Assembly: GCF_001434135.1 (NCBI RefSeq)
Contig: NZ_AZEB01000020.1
Location: 1 to 54,028, forward strand
Source: Lentilactobacillus kisonensis DSM 19906 = JCM 15041
Lineage (GTDB): Bacteria > Bacillota > Bacilli > Lactobacillales > Lactobacillaceae
Reading direction: 5' to 3'
Length of the DNA stretch: 54,028 bases
A program made the position numbers and the translations under genes. This document shows positions 24,810-33,654 of the stretch, in pieces (position 1 is the first letter of the stretch; every line of letters starts with the position of its first letter). Under the pieces are notes generated by a model. That model was not told where the DNA came from. It did no database searches and was given only the letters and a program-made list of their open reading frames with translations.

Positions 24810-25178
24810 TTACTCACTTCCTTTATGGATTAGGTTATTGACGCCTGCTGAAAGGGTTGCCCATTGGTCGATGAACCGATCCTTTTCTGTTTTCCCTGCG
24901 TCAGTTAGGTAGTAATATTTTCGCTGGGGGCCTTCGTTGGATGGTTGGCGTTTTCCCCAAATAAGCCCCTTTTTTTCCATACTAATCAGCAGCGGATAAA
25001 TGGTGCCCTTGGGGATGTCCGCAAAGCCAGATTTTGAAAGTTCTTGGCTAATTGAATAACCGTAAAATGGCTTTTCGTTAATTAAAATCAGAAGGCACCC
25101 TTGTAAGATCCCTTTTAGCATTTGGCTTGATGGATCAGTTTGTGCCAAGTAATCACTTCCCACTAGTTTGTAATGCAT
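24810..25178 (-). CDS. PadR-family transcriptional regulator
   Basis: The winged-helix protein shows the PadR signature Y-G-Y-S-I-S-Q-E-L...K-G-T-I-Y-P-L-L-I-S-M-E-K-K-G-L and the Y-Y-Y-L-T-D-A-G-K wing. The listed ATG gives 122 residues but has no SD. A TTG ten codons later (about 25148) has the upstream GGGAAGTG and could be the real start. It forms an operon with the DUF1129 gene and probably represses it. Direct repeats of AGTTTGTAA at 25162-25173 and 25201-25212 flank the start and may be its operator. Confidence 0.85.
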   Translation of the reverse strand: MHYKLVGSDYLAQTDPSSQMLKGILQGCLLILINEKPFYGYSISQELSKSGFADIPKGTIYPLLISMEKKGLIWGKRQPSNEGPQRKYYYLTDAGKTEKDRFIDQWATLSAGVNNLIHKGSE

Positions 25179-25212
25179 ATTAGCAGGTTATCTTATTTTT
25201 AGTAGTTTGTAA
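25162..25212. promoter_or_regulatory. direct repeats at padR promoter
   Basis: ACTAGTTTGTAA (25162-25173) and AGTAGTTTGTAA (25201-25212) share 10 of 12 bases in the same orientation, bracketing the predicted start region of the PadR gene. This is consistent with an autoregulatory site, though PadR operators are usually inverted repeats. Confidence 0.35.
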
Positions 25213-25231
25213 AGCAAGATAGTCAATTAAC

Positions 25232-25261
25232 AAAAAATCAGTTCAATTTACGAACTGATTT
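25232..25261 (-). terminator. hairpin with minus-strand T-run
   Basis: AAATCAGTTC (25235-25244) pairs perfectly with GAACTGATTT (25252-25261). TTTTTT follows on the minus strand, so it ends the MFS gene at 25284-26459. Confidence 0.75.
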
Positions 25262-25283
25262 CTTAGCTTGGTACCCTTGAATC

Positions 25284-26459
25284 TTAAAGATGAACCCGAA
25301 AAGTTCGTTGCATCACGATCAAAATGCCAATAATAACAAGTCCAATTGATCCAAACGCCACTGAGAAGCCGCTACGCTGGACCAACCAGCCCATAATCGG
25401 GAACATGCCAATCATCACAAATGAGAATAGGATGCTGGCAACGCTTAATAACGTTGCCCGTTGCTCAGAGGCGATCATGGTGTTGTAGTAGTTGCTAAAA
25501 ATTGGCGTGATGAGTGATCCCAACAACTGTGAGGCTAGGAATAGGGCAATTAGCAGCGGTGTCCAGGTTATCCAGCTCAAAATGAGGACAATTGCCAAAC
25601 TGCAGCTCAATAGTAAAATTAAGGCTTGTTTTGAAAATTGCCTTTGGATTCGTGGTGTCAACCGGATGCCAATAATATTAATCAAGGCGGACAGAACCAT
25701 TAAAGCTGAGATCATCCACCCAGAAAAATGAGTGGTTTCCATAAATGATTGAAAATAATAAAAATAGGTTGTACAAACGCCGGCAAAAAAGGCATCGAAC
25801 AGCATTAAATTTCGTAGCTGCTGGTTTCGTTTAAATACTTGATAGGCCGTTTTCACGATAACGCTAATAGTTTGCTTATCGATTGGGTTAGTTGATTTAC
25901 CAACTTGAGGTTCTTTGAAGAGCAACACGGTGATAATACCAAAAATACTAGTAAAAATCGCAATCACGTAAGTTAATTCAAAATGCCAGTGGACGAGAAA
26001 CCCAGCGATGACAACCCCACCCGTTTGGGCAAATTCAATGACAACATCGATATTGCTGGTAACTTGGGGGTATTTGGCGGTTAGCTTATCCGTGATTAGC
26101 GAATCATACAGTAGCGCGTCGATCGTACCAGATTGTAAATTATATGACAATGCGCTTAAGACGAACCCCAATGCAAACAGCCAAAAATGATGACTGAGTA
26201 AAATAATCAAGGCAGATGCAATCGCTGCTACGCGACCCCAGAAAAGGCCAAAACGATACGAGAAACGATCGGCAATAATGCCTGAAGGAACTTCGAAGAT
26301 AAAGCTAGCTACGTGAAAAATACTTTCGCATAGCCCGACTTCGACTAGGTTTAAGCCCTTGGTTTGCAGGTACATGACCCATAGGCCTGTAATCCCAAAC
26401 CATGATAAAAAGCTGTACGTGTAACCTTTGGCAATGTTTGCCGGATATTTAGTTTTCAT
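25284..26459 (-). CDS. MFS transporter, 12 membrane helices
   Basis: The 391-residue protein has twelve hydrophobic segments and the motif-A-like loop P-S-G-I-I-A-D-R-F-S-Y-R between helices 2 and 3. This places it among drug/proton antiporter-like MFS exporters. Substrate cannot be inferred from sequence. The ATG at 26459 begins a single-gene unit. Upstream, TGCACT and AGTGCA segments (about 26465-26514) form an imperfect inverted repeat of unknown meaning. Confidence 0.85.
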   Translation of the reverse strand: MKTKYPANIAKGYTYSFLSWFGITGLWVMYLQTKGLNLVEVGLCESIFHVASFIFEVPSGIIADRFSYRFGLFWGRVAAIASALIILLSHHFWLFALGFVLSALSYNLQSGTIDALLYDSLITDKLTAKYPQVTSNIDVVIEFAQTGGVVIAGFLVHWHFELTYVIAIFTSIFGIITVLLFKEPQVGKSTNPIDKQTISVIVKTAYQVFKRNQQLRNLMLFDAFFAGVCTTYFYYFQSFMETTHFSGWMISALMVLSALINIIGIRLTPRIQRQFSKQALILLLSCSLAIVLILSWITWTPLLIALFLASQLLGSLITPIFSNYYNTMIASEQRATLLSVASILFSFVMIGMFPIMGWLVQRSGFSVAFGSIGLVIIGILIVMQRTFRVHL

Positions 26460-26794
26460 TTAAATGCACTCCAGTTCAGATGATGACTTAGAAAAATAGC
26501 AACTGAAGTGCACGAAGCTCTGTGATGCTATGTTGCAGTCCTATCCAGGCAAGCAAAAGATCATCTCATTTATAATTAGTCACTATTGATAGCTTATCAT
26601 CTAATCGAATTCACATCAAAATAAAATAAAGCTATCATAACAAATCACCTTTTATGCCTTGTATCTGTGGCTAAAATTGATATACTAAAACTTGTTTTTG
26701 ATGAGAAAAAACAATCAATATGTGTAAGTTATTAATCTATCCCAGTTAATGCGGTACAATTATTCGTAACGGGTCTTAGTGAAGGAGTGATACT

Positions 26795-27640
26795 ATCTTT
26801 GATTCAAAAGTACTGGTTGCCGAGGACCTTTCGGCGGTTGGACGGATGTCAATGACCGCTGCCCTTGCGACCTTTGCGGCGTTCGGAATTCAAACGGCTG
26901 CCGTACCAACCAAAATTTTATCAACTCAAAGTGAAGGATTTGGCCAACCCGCTGGACTTGATGTGACTAATTGGATGGATCAGGCTTTTACTCATTGGCA
27001 ACAAATTTCTGATTTGAATATTAGTTCTGCAGTTGTCGGTTACGTTGGGGATTCTAAAACATGCCGTCAGTTAGGAAATCAATTGGCCAATTTAAAGTTG
27101 AAACGGGTGTTAATCGATCCAGTAATGGGGGATCGGGGGAAAATGTACGCTGGCTTTGATAATGATTATCTTGATTCAATCAAACAGCTTGTCAAGTTTG
27201 CGACCGTCATCACCCCTAACGTGACCGAACTAGGCCTGTTAAGTCATGTAACGGTAACGGAACATTCTGACGACGCCCAACTTATTAAGGCAATTCGAGC
27301 TTGCAAGCTTACCGCCACGATTATTGTGACGGGCATTAAGCGTGATGGTGCCATTGGTAGCTGCTTTCTAAGTGATGGTAAGCTTATTTGGATTAGTTCC
27401 CCGCTGATTCCCGGTCACTTTTATGGAACGGGGGATTTGTTTGCGGCCTTATTATGCGGTTATTTAGCCTTTGAAATGAACTTTGAGGCGGCGGTTAAAC
27501 GGGCGGTTTTTGGTACCTATGAGGCGGTCGTGCAAACAAATCAATTACCAGAGAATGAACGGAAGTACGGGTTAGACTTAACCAAGACCCTATATAACGT
27601 TGCTAGATTTACCCTCGGTCAAAACCGGGAAGAAGTTTGA
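26795..27640 (+). CDS. pdxK: pyridoxal/pyridoxamine kinase-like protein, start uncertain
   Basis: This ribokinase-fold enzyme (ThiD/PdxY/PdxK group) should phosphorylate vitamin B6 vitamers. The frame has conserved S-A-V-G-R-M-S-M-T-A-A-L substrate loop, L-I-D-P-V-M-G-D-R-G, T-P-N-V-T-E and the C-terminal G-T-G-D-L-F-A-A-L anion hole with catalytic Asp. The first in-frame ATG (26846) would remove strand beta-1 (K-V-L-V-A-E-D-L), which is clearly coded upstream. The SD AAGGAG (26782-26787) points to a start near 26795, but that codon is ATC. A TTG at 26799 is out of frame. The ECF S-component gene begins about 50 bp downstream. The annotated span assumes the ATC or an equivalent upstream start. 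Confidence 0.75.
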   Translation: MFDSKVLVAEDLSAVGRMSMTAALATFAAFGIQTAAVPTKILSTQSEGFGQPAGLDVTNWMDQAFTHWQQISDLNISSAVVGYVGDSKTCRQLGNQLANLKLKRVLIDPVMGDRGKMYAGFDNDYLDSIKQLVKFATVITPNVTELGLLSHVTVTEHSDDAQLIKAIRACKLTATIIVTGIKRDGAIGSCFLSDGKLIWISSPLIPGHFYGTGDLFAALLCGYLAFEMNFEAAVKRAVFGTYEAVVQTNQLPENERKYGLDLTKTLYNVARFTLGQNREEV

Positions 27641-27692
27641 TTAGTTACTAAAATGGGTCATTATGAGAAATAATAGATTGGAGAATCAGTAT

Positions 27693-28205
27693 ATGGATCG
27701 AAAAAGTGTAGGTGGCAAGGTCAGTACGGATGTTTTTAAAGTGGTACTAACGGCGATGTTTATTGCGGTAACGGTGGCGATTAGCCGGTTCTTTATCATT
27801 CCGGTGCCGATGACTCACGGCAACGTTAATCTATGTGACGCGGGAATCTTTATTAGTGCGTTGCTATTGGGACCAAGGGTCGGTGGTGTCGTTGGTGGCG
27901 CCAGCGGATTCTTGCTGGATTTGATTTCAGGTTATGGTCAATATATGTGGTTCTCACTCATTGTCCATGGCGCTGAAGGCTTGGTTGTTGGCTCAATTGC
28001 TGGGAGAAAAGCCGATAAAAAGTGGACAAAATTAATTGCGGTAACTGTGGGAATTGTCATTATGGTCATCGGCTACTTTGTCGCTGATTCCATTTTGTAT
28101 ACCATGTACGCGGGCTTTATCGGGATTGGGACTAACCTCATTCAGGGATTGGTCGGCGCGGTGATTGCCTACTTAGTAACCCCTAAATTGAAGAAAAGAA
28201 TTTAA
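27693..28205 (+). CDS. ECF transporter S component, probably for vitamin B6
   Basis: The roughly 170-residue protein has six hydrophobic helices. The N-terminal helix has the V-L-T-A-M-F-I-A-V-T-V-A-I-S-R segment that docks onto EcfT, followed by H-G-N-V-N-L-C-D-A-G-I-F, typical of energy-coupling factor S components. The substrate is inferred from the pyridoxal-kinase-like gene directly upstream, suggesting pyridoxine-type uptake (PdxU-like); a thiamine precursor is the alternative. I choose ATG 27693 with SD TTGGAG at 9 nt over an ATG ten codons earlier with no SD. EcfA/EcfT genes are not in this window and are usually shared. Confidence 0.85.
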   Translation: MDRKSVGGKVSTDVFKVVLTAMFIAVTVAISRFFIIPVPMTHGNVNLCDAGIFISALLLGPRVGGVVGGASGFLLDLISGYGQYMWFSLIVHGAEGLVVGSIAGRKADKKWTKLIAVTVGIVIMVIGYFVADSILYTMYAGFIGIGTNLIQGLVGAVIAYLVTPKLKKRI

Positions 28206-28233
28206 TCATAATCACTCAGAAAGGCTGATTTAA

Positions 28234-29559
28234 GTGCAAAATCCAGATAATACATTGGGCAGTAAGGACTTTACCCAATTACATAAAGACTTTAAGAATA
28301 CACCAAAGAGCGATTTGTTAACCCGAATTGTGGCTCAAAACGGGATTAATCAAGCGGCTCAGGATCCAGATGCGGCAGTTCGGTTGGATCCCGTCTTTTC
28401 GGTTGACCTCCAAACTGGTACGGTCACGAATCAAAAACAGAGTGGGCGCTGCTGGTTGTTTTCTTTGGTGAACACGTTACGGCATGCGTTTGCTAAAAAG
28501 TACAAGGTGAAAGACTTCAACCTATCCCAAAAGTATTTATTCTTCTGGGATAAAATTGAAGAAGCTAATATTTTCTACGACCATATCTTAGCAACCGCAA
28601 CCCGGCCAGCTGATGACCGGGAAGTCGCATTTTATCTCAGCCTTCCTGGCGGTGATGGCGGTCAATGGGCGATGGCAGCTGCTCTGGTTCAAAAGTATGG
28701 TGTTATGCCAGCTAGTCAGTATCCAGAAACTAGTAACGTTGAAAATACCGGGGCATTTGATACGGTGATGAGCCGGAAGTTGCGAATTGATGGCATGAAA
28801 CTACGGGATATGGTTAATGCTAAGAAGACCGACAAAGAGATTGCAGCCGCTCGTAAGCAAATGCTAAGTGAGGTTTACCGAATCACGGCCTATTCATTTG
28901 GGGAGCCGCCAACAACGGTTAACTTTGAATATCGTGATGATGATAAGAATTATCATCAAGTTTCGGGTTTAACTCCTCAGAAATTTTATGATCAGTATTT
29001 TGGCGTTGACCTGGACGATTACGTGGTTGCCACAAATTCGCCGGATAAGGCGTTAAACAAACTGTATTCAATGCCAAGTGAAGATAACGTGGTTGGTGGT
29101 AGGCACATTGAATTTTTGAATCTCCCAATGATGACGCTGAAAAAGGCCGCCATTGCACAATTGCAAGCCGGTGAAACGGTTTGGTTTGGTAATGACGTGT
29201 TAGAGCAGATGGATCGCAAAAAAGGGTATTTGGACAGTCATTTGTACCGCTACTCTGAGTTATTTGATGCTGACTTGGAAATGGATAAGGCTAAACGCTT
29301 GGCCTACCATCAGGCAATGGTATCACACGCCATGACGTTAGCTGGTGTCGACTTAGTAGCTGGGAAGCCAACCAAGTGGAAGGTGGAAAATTCCTGGGGT
29401 GATAAGAATGGCGTCAAAGGGTACTTTACGATGAGTGACGACTGGATGGATGACTATGTTTATGAGGTTGTTGTTCATAAGAAGTATTTGAGTAAAGCGC
29501 AACAAGAATTGTTGAAGCAAGCGCCCATTGAGCTGCCGGCTTGGGATTCATTGGCGTAG
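28234..29559 (+). CDS. pepC: aminopeptidase C (bleomycin hydrolase family)
   Basis: This cytosolic cysteine aminopeptidase of peptidase family C1B releases N-terminal residues from peptides. The 441-residue length is normal. The catalytic triad is visible: Cys73 in S-G-R-C-W-L-F-S, His365 in S-H-A-M-T-L and Asn386 in V-E-N-S-W-G. The GTG start at 28234 is preceded by AAAGGCTG and matches the usual N-terminus. The gene lies 28 bp after the ECF S component and may be read through from it. Its stop is followed directly by a repeat element. Together with the two S53 enzymes it fits a proteolytic lifestyle. Confidence 0.96.
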   Translation: MQNPDNTLGSKDFTQLHKDFKNTPKSDLLTRIVAQNGINQAAQDPDAAVRLDPVFSVDLQTGTVTNQKQSGRCWLFSLVNTLRHAFAKKYKVKDFNLSQKYLFFWDKIEEANIFYDHILATATRPADDREVAFYLSLPGGDGGQWAMAAALVQKYGVMPASQYPETSNVENTGAFDTVMSRKLRIDGMKLRDMVNAKKTDKEIAAARKQMLSEVYRITAYSFGEPPTTVNFEYRDDDKNYHQVSGLTPQKFYDQYFGVDLDDYVVATNSPDKALNKLYSMPSEDNVVGGRHIEFLNLPMMTLKKAAIAQLQAGETVWFGNDVLEQMDRKKGYLDSHLYRYSELFDADLEMDKAKRLAYHQAMVSHAMTLAGVDLVAGKPTKWKVENSWGDKNGVKGYFTMSDDWMDDYVYEVVVHKKYLSKAQQELLKQAPIELPAWDSLA

Positions 29560-29785
29560 AGTGTGGAACCAAGCGGTTAGAGACTGGAGCCTAATCCCTC
29601 CCCGCCAGAAATCCCGGTTTTGGATTTTTGGTGGGGAGGGATTAGGTGCAAGTCTCTGCTTGGTGTAGCACGTTTTCGCTATGTTGCTACGGCATTCCCA
29701 CAACACGGTGTTTACGCGCAGTTCCTGTTTTGCGCCAAGCAGGCTAGGCGTTCTGCGGCCGTTGGAGCGTTCCTAATCTATGTAA
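29560..29785 (+). repeat. nested-hairpin repeat copy 5 (composite)
   Basis: It begins with the last base of the pepC stop codon (tAGAGTGTGGAACC). Arms are ccaagc/gcttgg, agagact/agtctct, gcctaat/attaggtgc and tccccgcc/ggtgggga (one G-T pair), apex aaatcc/ggattt. A degenerate outer right arm (TTTACGCGCAG...GCGTTCCTAATCTATGTAA) follows. Confidence 0.82.
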
Positions 29786-29878
29786 GCATAAAACGACATT
29801 CAAACGGTTTCCGTATTGAGCCGTTGTTACTTATAGAGAAAAGAGAATTAACCATACTAACAAAACAGTATTCAAATC

Positions 29879-29921
29879 AGACACTACCCGGACGCACCAG
29901 TCATCCCGAGTAGTGTCTTTA
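29879..29921 (+). terminator. rho-independent terminator
   Basis: GACACTAC (29880-29887) pairs with GTAGTGTC, with inner CCGG/CCCG pairs, followed by TTTAGTATTTTC. It ends the pepC transcript after the repeat. From here to 30063 I see no further feature and no B12 riboswitch. Confidence 0.7.
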
Positions 29922-30063
29922 GTATTTTCTGGTTCAACTAATGATTAACTAACACATTATTGTGCAGTTGCACTGAGGTAGATTGATGCAATTGTAATCG
30001 GTTTCGCATATGGGTAAACTGAATTCGTGAGACTAAATTTATTGCTGAAGAGGGAAAATCATT

Positions 30064-31113
30064 ATGCAAAAATCATTTGATAACGTCAAACTTCATTCAA
30101 TTTCGAAGGAAGCCCAGACAAAGATGCAGGATAAGCTGGATAATTTGTCAAAGCCAATTAAAGGACTTGGACAGCTAGAATATTTAGCCGATAAGCTGGC
30201 CGGGATTGAAGGGACTACTGATTTAAAGATCGCTAAACGGACTTGCTTGGTTTACGTAGCGGATCACGGGATTGTTACCGAAGCGGTATCAGCAACTTCA
30301 GAACCGATTTCAAACGTCTTGTCAGAAAACGTTGCGGAAGGCCATGCTTGTGTGAATGCCTTAGCAATGCGGAACAATTGTGACGTCAAAGTGATTGATG
30401 TCGGCTTAGCTGGCGATTACAAAACAACCAAAATGGCTAACGAAAAGATTCAACGGGGAACTAAGAATATGCTGACAAGTGATGCCATGACCAGAGAAGA
30501 CGCCGTCAAGTCAATCCAGATTGGCTATGATACCGCTAAGCAAGCGATTGCTGACGGCAACGAAATGCTGTTGCTAGGCGAAGTTGGCCTTGGTAATACC
30601 AGTGCGTCATCGGCAATTGTTGCGACAATGCTGTCTCTGACAGTTGATGAGGTCGTTGATAAAGGATCGGATATTTCCGTTAAGCAGTTTGAACACAAAA
30701 AGCAAGTTATTAAGGATATCTTGGCGGCTCGCAAGCCTGATCAATCAGACGCACTGGGTGTTTTGAGCAAGGTTGGTGGGTTTGAAATTGGGGCTACCAT
30801 TGGGACAATGATTGCCGGTGCTGAGACCGGTGTGCCAGTTGTAATGGACGGGTTTATCTCAGATGCTGCCGCGGTTTTGGCAAAGGCCATCTACCCGGAG
30901 ATTGCTGACCATCTGATTGCATCGCATCTATCTGGTGAAAAGGGTGCTCAACGGGTTCTCGATTACCTGGGATTAAAACCATTATTGCAACTTGGAATGG
31001 CAGTTGGCGAGGGTTCTGGTGCAGTGGTTGCCTTAGCATTAATTGACGACATTCAATCCGTTTTGGTTAATATGAACACACTACAGGATTTGAATTTTGA
31101 GTATGAGAATTAA
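30064..31113 (+). CDS. cobT: nicotinate-nucleotide:dimethylbenzimidazole phosphoribosyltransferase
   Basis: CobT activates the lower-ligand base of cobalamin by transferring phosphoribose from nicotinate mononucleotide. The 349-residue length is typical. G-E-V-G-L-G-N-T-S-A-S-S-A matches the substrate loop, and Glu316 in V-G-E-G-S-G-A corresponds to the catalytic Glu317 of the Salmonella enzyme. The ATG has a GAGGG RBS. It stands alone, away from any other cobalamin-assembly gene here, although pduO and the B12-dependent reductase are elsewhere in the window. Either a cob cluster exists elsewhere or the cell remodels salvaged corrinoids. Confidence 0.93.
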   Translation: MQKSFDNVKLHSISKEAQTKMQDKLDNLSKPIKGLGQLEYLADKLAGIEGTTDLKIAKRTCLVYVADHGIVTEAVSATSEPISNVLSENVAEGHACVNALAMRNNCDVKVIDVGLAGDYKTTKMANEKIQRGTKNMLTSDAMTREDAVKSIQIGYDTAKQAIADGNEMLLLGEVGLGNTSASSAIVATMLSLTVDEVVDKGSDISVKQFEHKKQVIKDILAARKPDQSDALGVLSKVGGFEIGATIGTMIAGAETGVPVVMDGFISDAAAVLAKAIYPEIADHLIASHLSGEKGAQRVLDYLGLKPLLQLGMAVGEGSGAVVALALIDDIQSVLVNMNTLQDLNFEYEN

Positions 31114-31163
31114 CCAGTCATGATTCTGCTTATTTAAGCGAATTATTAATAAAATTATGTGAT

Positions 31164-31217
31164 AAAAGCATCACTTTCAACTCATTGATTTAAGTGAGCT
31201 AACAGTGATGCTTTTTT
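31164..31217 (+). terminator. rho-independent terminator
   Basis: AAAAGCATCACT (31164-31175) pairs with AGTGATGCTTTT, with an inner CTCATT/AAGTGAG stem and a terminal T-run. It ends cobT. The A-run on the left also suits the convergent P-type ATPase gene. Confidence 0.8.
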
Positions 31218-31234
31218 GAGTTATACAGGAGGTC

Positions 31235-33487
31235 CTAGTTCCAAGAAAAACGTTGAATAACATTTAAGACGAGTGAGGCAACTACTGTGGCCAAAATGGT
31301 AATTCCAATTGAGGAGAATGAAATAATTGCAATTCCCCACCCGAAAGTTGAAGCTAGGATAGCAATCGCAAGGTTGGCCGAAGTTGCGGTAAGAACCGCG
31401 CTGCTGGGCCGTCCCAACCAGAATAATTTGGTCGTTCGGGTCATTAGGATTGTTAACATGGCGCTTGCGATTAGAAAGAGGAATAAAATTGAACTGATTT
31501 TACTTGCTGGCAGATGCTGAACGAGCATTACCAAGATCGCGAGCGCCACAACGGTCCAGCCAATTGTCAAAACGCTGGCTTGGTTAATTATCTTCTTGAA
31601 GCCCCACTTTTCTGGATGATACGTAATTTGGGTATTATCAGTCCCCAGTACCATTGTTACAAGGTCGTTCAAAATAGCAATTAAGACTAGTGCATTCAGT
31701 GAAAGGGGGATGAACCTAAAGAACAAATAGCCAAGGGTTAACAGGATGGTTAATTCAGCGGTCCTGACAAGCTTAGTGATGGTCCAAGTCATCATTCGTT
31801 GATAAACACGGTGCCCGCTATCAATGATATTGGTGATTGATAGGAGGCTGTCTTTCATTAAAATTAGCTTAGCTGCCTGCTTTGCAATATCAGTTGCGTT
31901 GGCGGTTGCAATGCCAATGTTTGCTAGCTTCAAGGCTGGTGCATCGTTGATACCATCGCCAATCATCCCAACGGTAAAGCCGAGCTCCTGGCACTTTTTA
32001 ACAGCGGCTAACTTGTTTTCAGGTAGTACCTCAGAAATTGCTGTGATACCGTCGATGGACTTTAAATGATCAAGTTCTTTACCAGTAATGACCTTACCGC
32101 TCAAACCAGTTTGTTGGATAATTTGTTCGGTTGATTGATGGTAATCACCTGTTAAGATCATTATTCTAACTCCTCGGCGCTTAAGCTTCTCAAGCGTGGA
32201 TAGCGCATCCGGGCGAAGCTGGCTGCCTAAGATATAAAACCCAAGGAGCTGATTGTCTAAGCTTAGAGCTACCGTGTGGCCTTGAATATCGGTATCATTA
32301 ACTTCTTGCCCACTCTTTTTTGCTAGGATTTTTAGCGATCCTAATCTAACCCGTTTCTTTTCATGATTAACGTTAATTGTTGCGGCAGAGTAGCCGATAT
32401 TCGGATTGAATGCCTGGTAGGACTTAATTGCTAGGTGGCTGGTATTTGGACCAATAAAATTTAGTAGGGCTGTATCTGTTTGGCTGGGTTGACGTGTATC
32501 CATTGCCGCTAGCGCCAACTGGTTAATTTCAGATTGGCTGTAATTACTAAAGCTATGAAATTCTTTAACCGATGTCGGAGCGGTTGTGATCGTCCCGGTC
32601 TTATCCATTAGCAGCAAGTTCATATTGGCTGCCTCCTGAATACCAGTTAAGTCCCTAACTAATATTGATTGATTGCTTAGAACATTTGCCTCAATTGAAT
32701 TTGCCACCGAGAAACTTGATGGCATTGCAATTGGAATGGTCGCAATGACTAGCATTGCCAAGAATGGCATGAGTGAAACGATGTTTTCATGTCGAAGTAG
32801 GGCAAAAAGCAGTAGGATCACAATTAGACAGGCGTCGAGAATCGCTAAATATTTGATGACCCTGCCCAATAAAACTTGAAGTTGACCAGGCGCTTTAGCT
32901 TCTAGAGTTAGTTGGGAAGTTTTTCCCGCCCGGCTCCTCAAACCGGTTTGACTAACGGTTGCCAGGCAGTTTCCGCCGAGAACTTCTGTTCCTGAAAAAG
33001 CATTGGAGCCAGCCGCTCGGGTGACCGGTGTAGCTTCGCCGGTGATACTACTCTCATTGACGTAAATAGATTTGTTTAATACTTTGACGTCGGCCGGAAT
33101 AATATTTCCGGGTTTTAAACTAATTAAGTCGCCGGGGACAAGCTCTCTTGAAGGAATCCTCAACCAATGATTATCCCGTTTAACTGATATAAATAGGGTC
33201 AAGTTATCTGATAGTAGGTTGAGAACGTGATTGGATCGGTACTCTTGAATTGCACCGTTGACGGCGGCAAAGAGTAACATTAACACAATGAAAACCGCTT
33301 GGATTTCTTTCCCAAGAATTAATTCAAGCAACAGGGCAAGCTCTAAAATCCATGCCGTGGGTTCCCAGAGCCGATTGAGAACGGCCTTGTAAAAGCTAAA
33401 GTGGTATTTGGGGATTTCGTTATAACCCTCAGATTGAAGCCGACTTTTAACGGTTTTACTTGAAAGGCCAGCTGCTGATTGTTCCAT
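31235..33487 (-). CDS. P-type (P3A proton-pump-like) cation ATPase
   Basis: The roughly 750-residue P-type ATPase has T-G-E-A-T-P-V (actuator), D-K-T-G-T near residue 295 (phosphorylated Asp), and G-D-G-I-N-D-A-P-A-L-K (hinge). Ten hydrophobic helices and no N-terminal heavy-metal domain or CPC motif are seen. Overall layout and the A-N-I-G-I-A-T-A-N-A-T-D-I-A-K region resemble the plasma-membrane H+-ATPase (P3A) group, which would extrude protons; Mg2+ or another cation is possible. I place the start at ATG 33487 because GAGGTG (SD) ends 6 nt upstream; the earlier GTG lies inside that SD. A terminator-like hairpin with a U-tract ends exactly at the SD, indicating leader control. Confidence 0.87.
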   Translation of the reverse strand: MEQSAAGLSSKTVKSRLQSEGYNEIPKYHFSFYKAVLNRLWEPTAWILELALLLELILGKEIQAVFIVLMLLFAAVNGAIQEYRSNHVLNLLSDNLTLFISVKRDNHWLRIPSRELVPGDLISLKPGNIIPADVKVLNKSIYVNESSITGEATPVTRAAGSNAFSGTEVLGGNCLATVSQTGLRSRAGKTSQLTLEAKAPGQLQVLLGRVIKYLAILDACLIVILLLFALLRHENIVSLMPFLAMLVIATIPIAMPSSFSVANSIEANVLSNQSILVRDLTGIQEAANMNLLLMDKTGTITTAPTSVKEFHSFSNYSQSEINQLALAAMDTRQPSQTDTALLNFIGPNTSHLAIKSYQAFNPNIGYSAATINVNHEKKRVRLGSLKILAKKSGQEVNDTDIQGHTVALSLDNQLLGFYILGSQLRPDALSTLEKLKRRGVRIMILTGDYHQSTEQIIQQTGLSGKVITGKELDHLKSIDGITAISEVLPENKLAAVKKCQELGFTVGMIGDGINDAPALKLANIGIATANATDIAKQAAKLILMKDSLLSITNIIDSGHRVYQRMMTWTITKLVRTAELTILLTLGYLFFRFIPLSLNALVLIAILNDLVTMVLGTDNTQITYHPEKWGFKKIINQASVLTIGWTVVALAILVMLVQHLPASKISSILFLFLIASAMLTILMTRTTKLFWLGRPSSAVLTATSANLAIAILASTFGWGIAIISFSSIGITILATVVASLVLNVIQRFSWN

Positions 33488-33493
33488 TATTTT

Positions 33494-33550
33494 CACCTCA
33501 AAAAATAAAATGACGTCTACCGTAGTAAAAGCTCACTACAGTAGACGTCA
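33494..33550 (-). promoter_or_regulatory. attenuator-like terminator hairpin before ATPase RBS
   Basis: On the minus strand TGACGTCTAC...GTAGACGTCA forms a 40-nt palindrome (33511-33550) with a 15-bp stem. It is followed by TTTTATTTTTT and immediately by the SD GAGGTG of the P-type ATPase. A smaller hairpin, CGCGATGACGTTCGCG, lies just upstream (complement of about 33571-33586) and shares GATGACGT with the terminator arm, offering alternative pairing. This suggests transcription attenuation, but I cannot match it to a known riboswitch. Confidence 0.6.
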
Positions 33551-33654
33551 TCAAATTAGAATTAATTATTACGCGAACGTCATCGCGTTTTGCTATGAAT
33601 ATATGCATAGCTTAGCATACTTTAGTTATTTAGCAAAGGTGGTGTTTTTTGGAA

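Noticed and set aside
25162-25212. The padR direct repeats are also offset by 39 bp, as in the array at 1508
   Set aside because: The sequences are unrelated (AGTTTGTAA versus TGGAAG/CTTCCA) and there are only two copies, so equal spacing is coincidence.
26465-26514. Inverted TGCACT...AGTGCA upstream of the MFS gene as a T-box or riboswitch
   Set aside because: There is no T-box sequence, specifier loop or terminator pairing; it is only an imperfect inverted repeat of unknown meaning.
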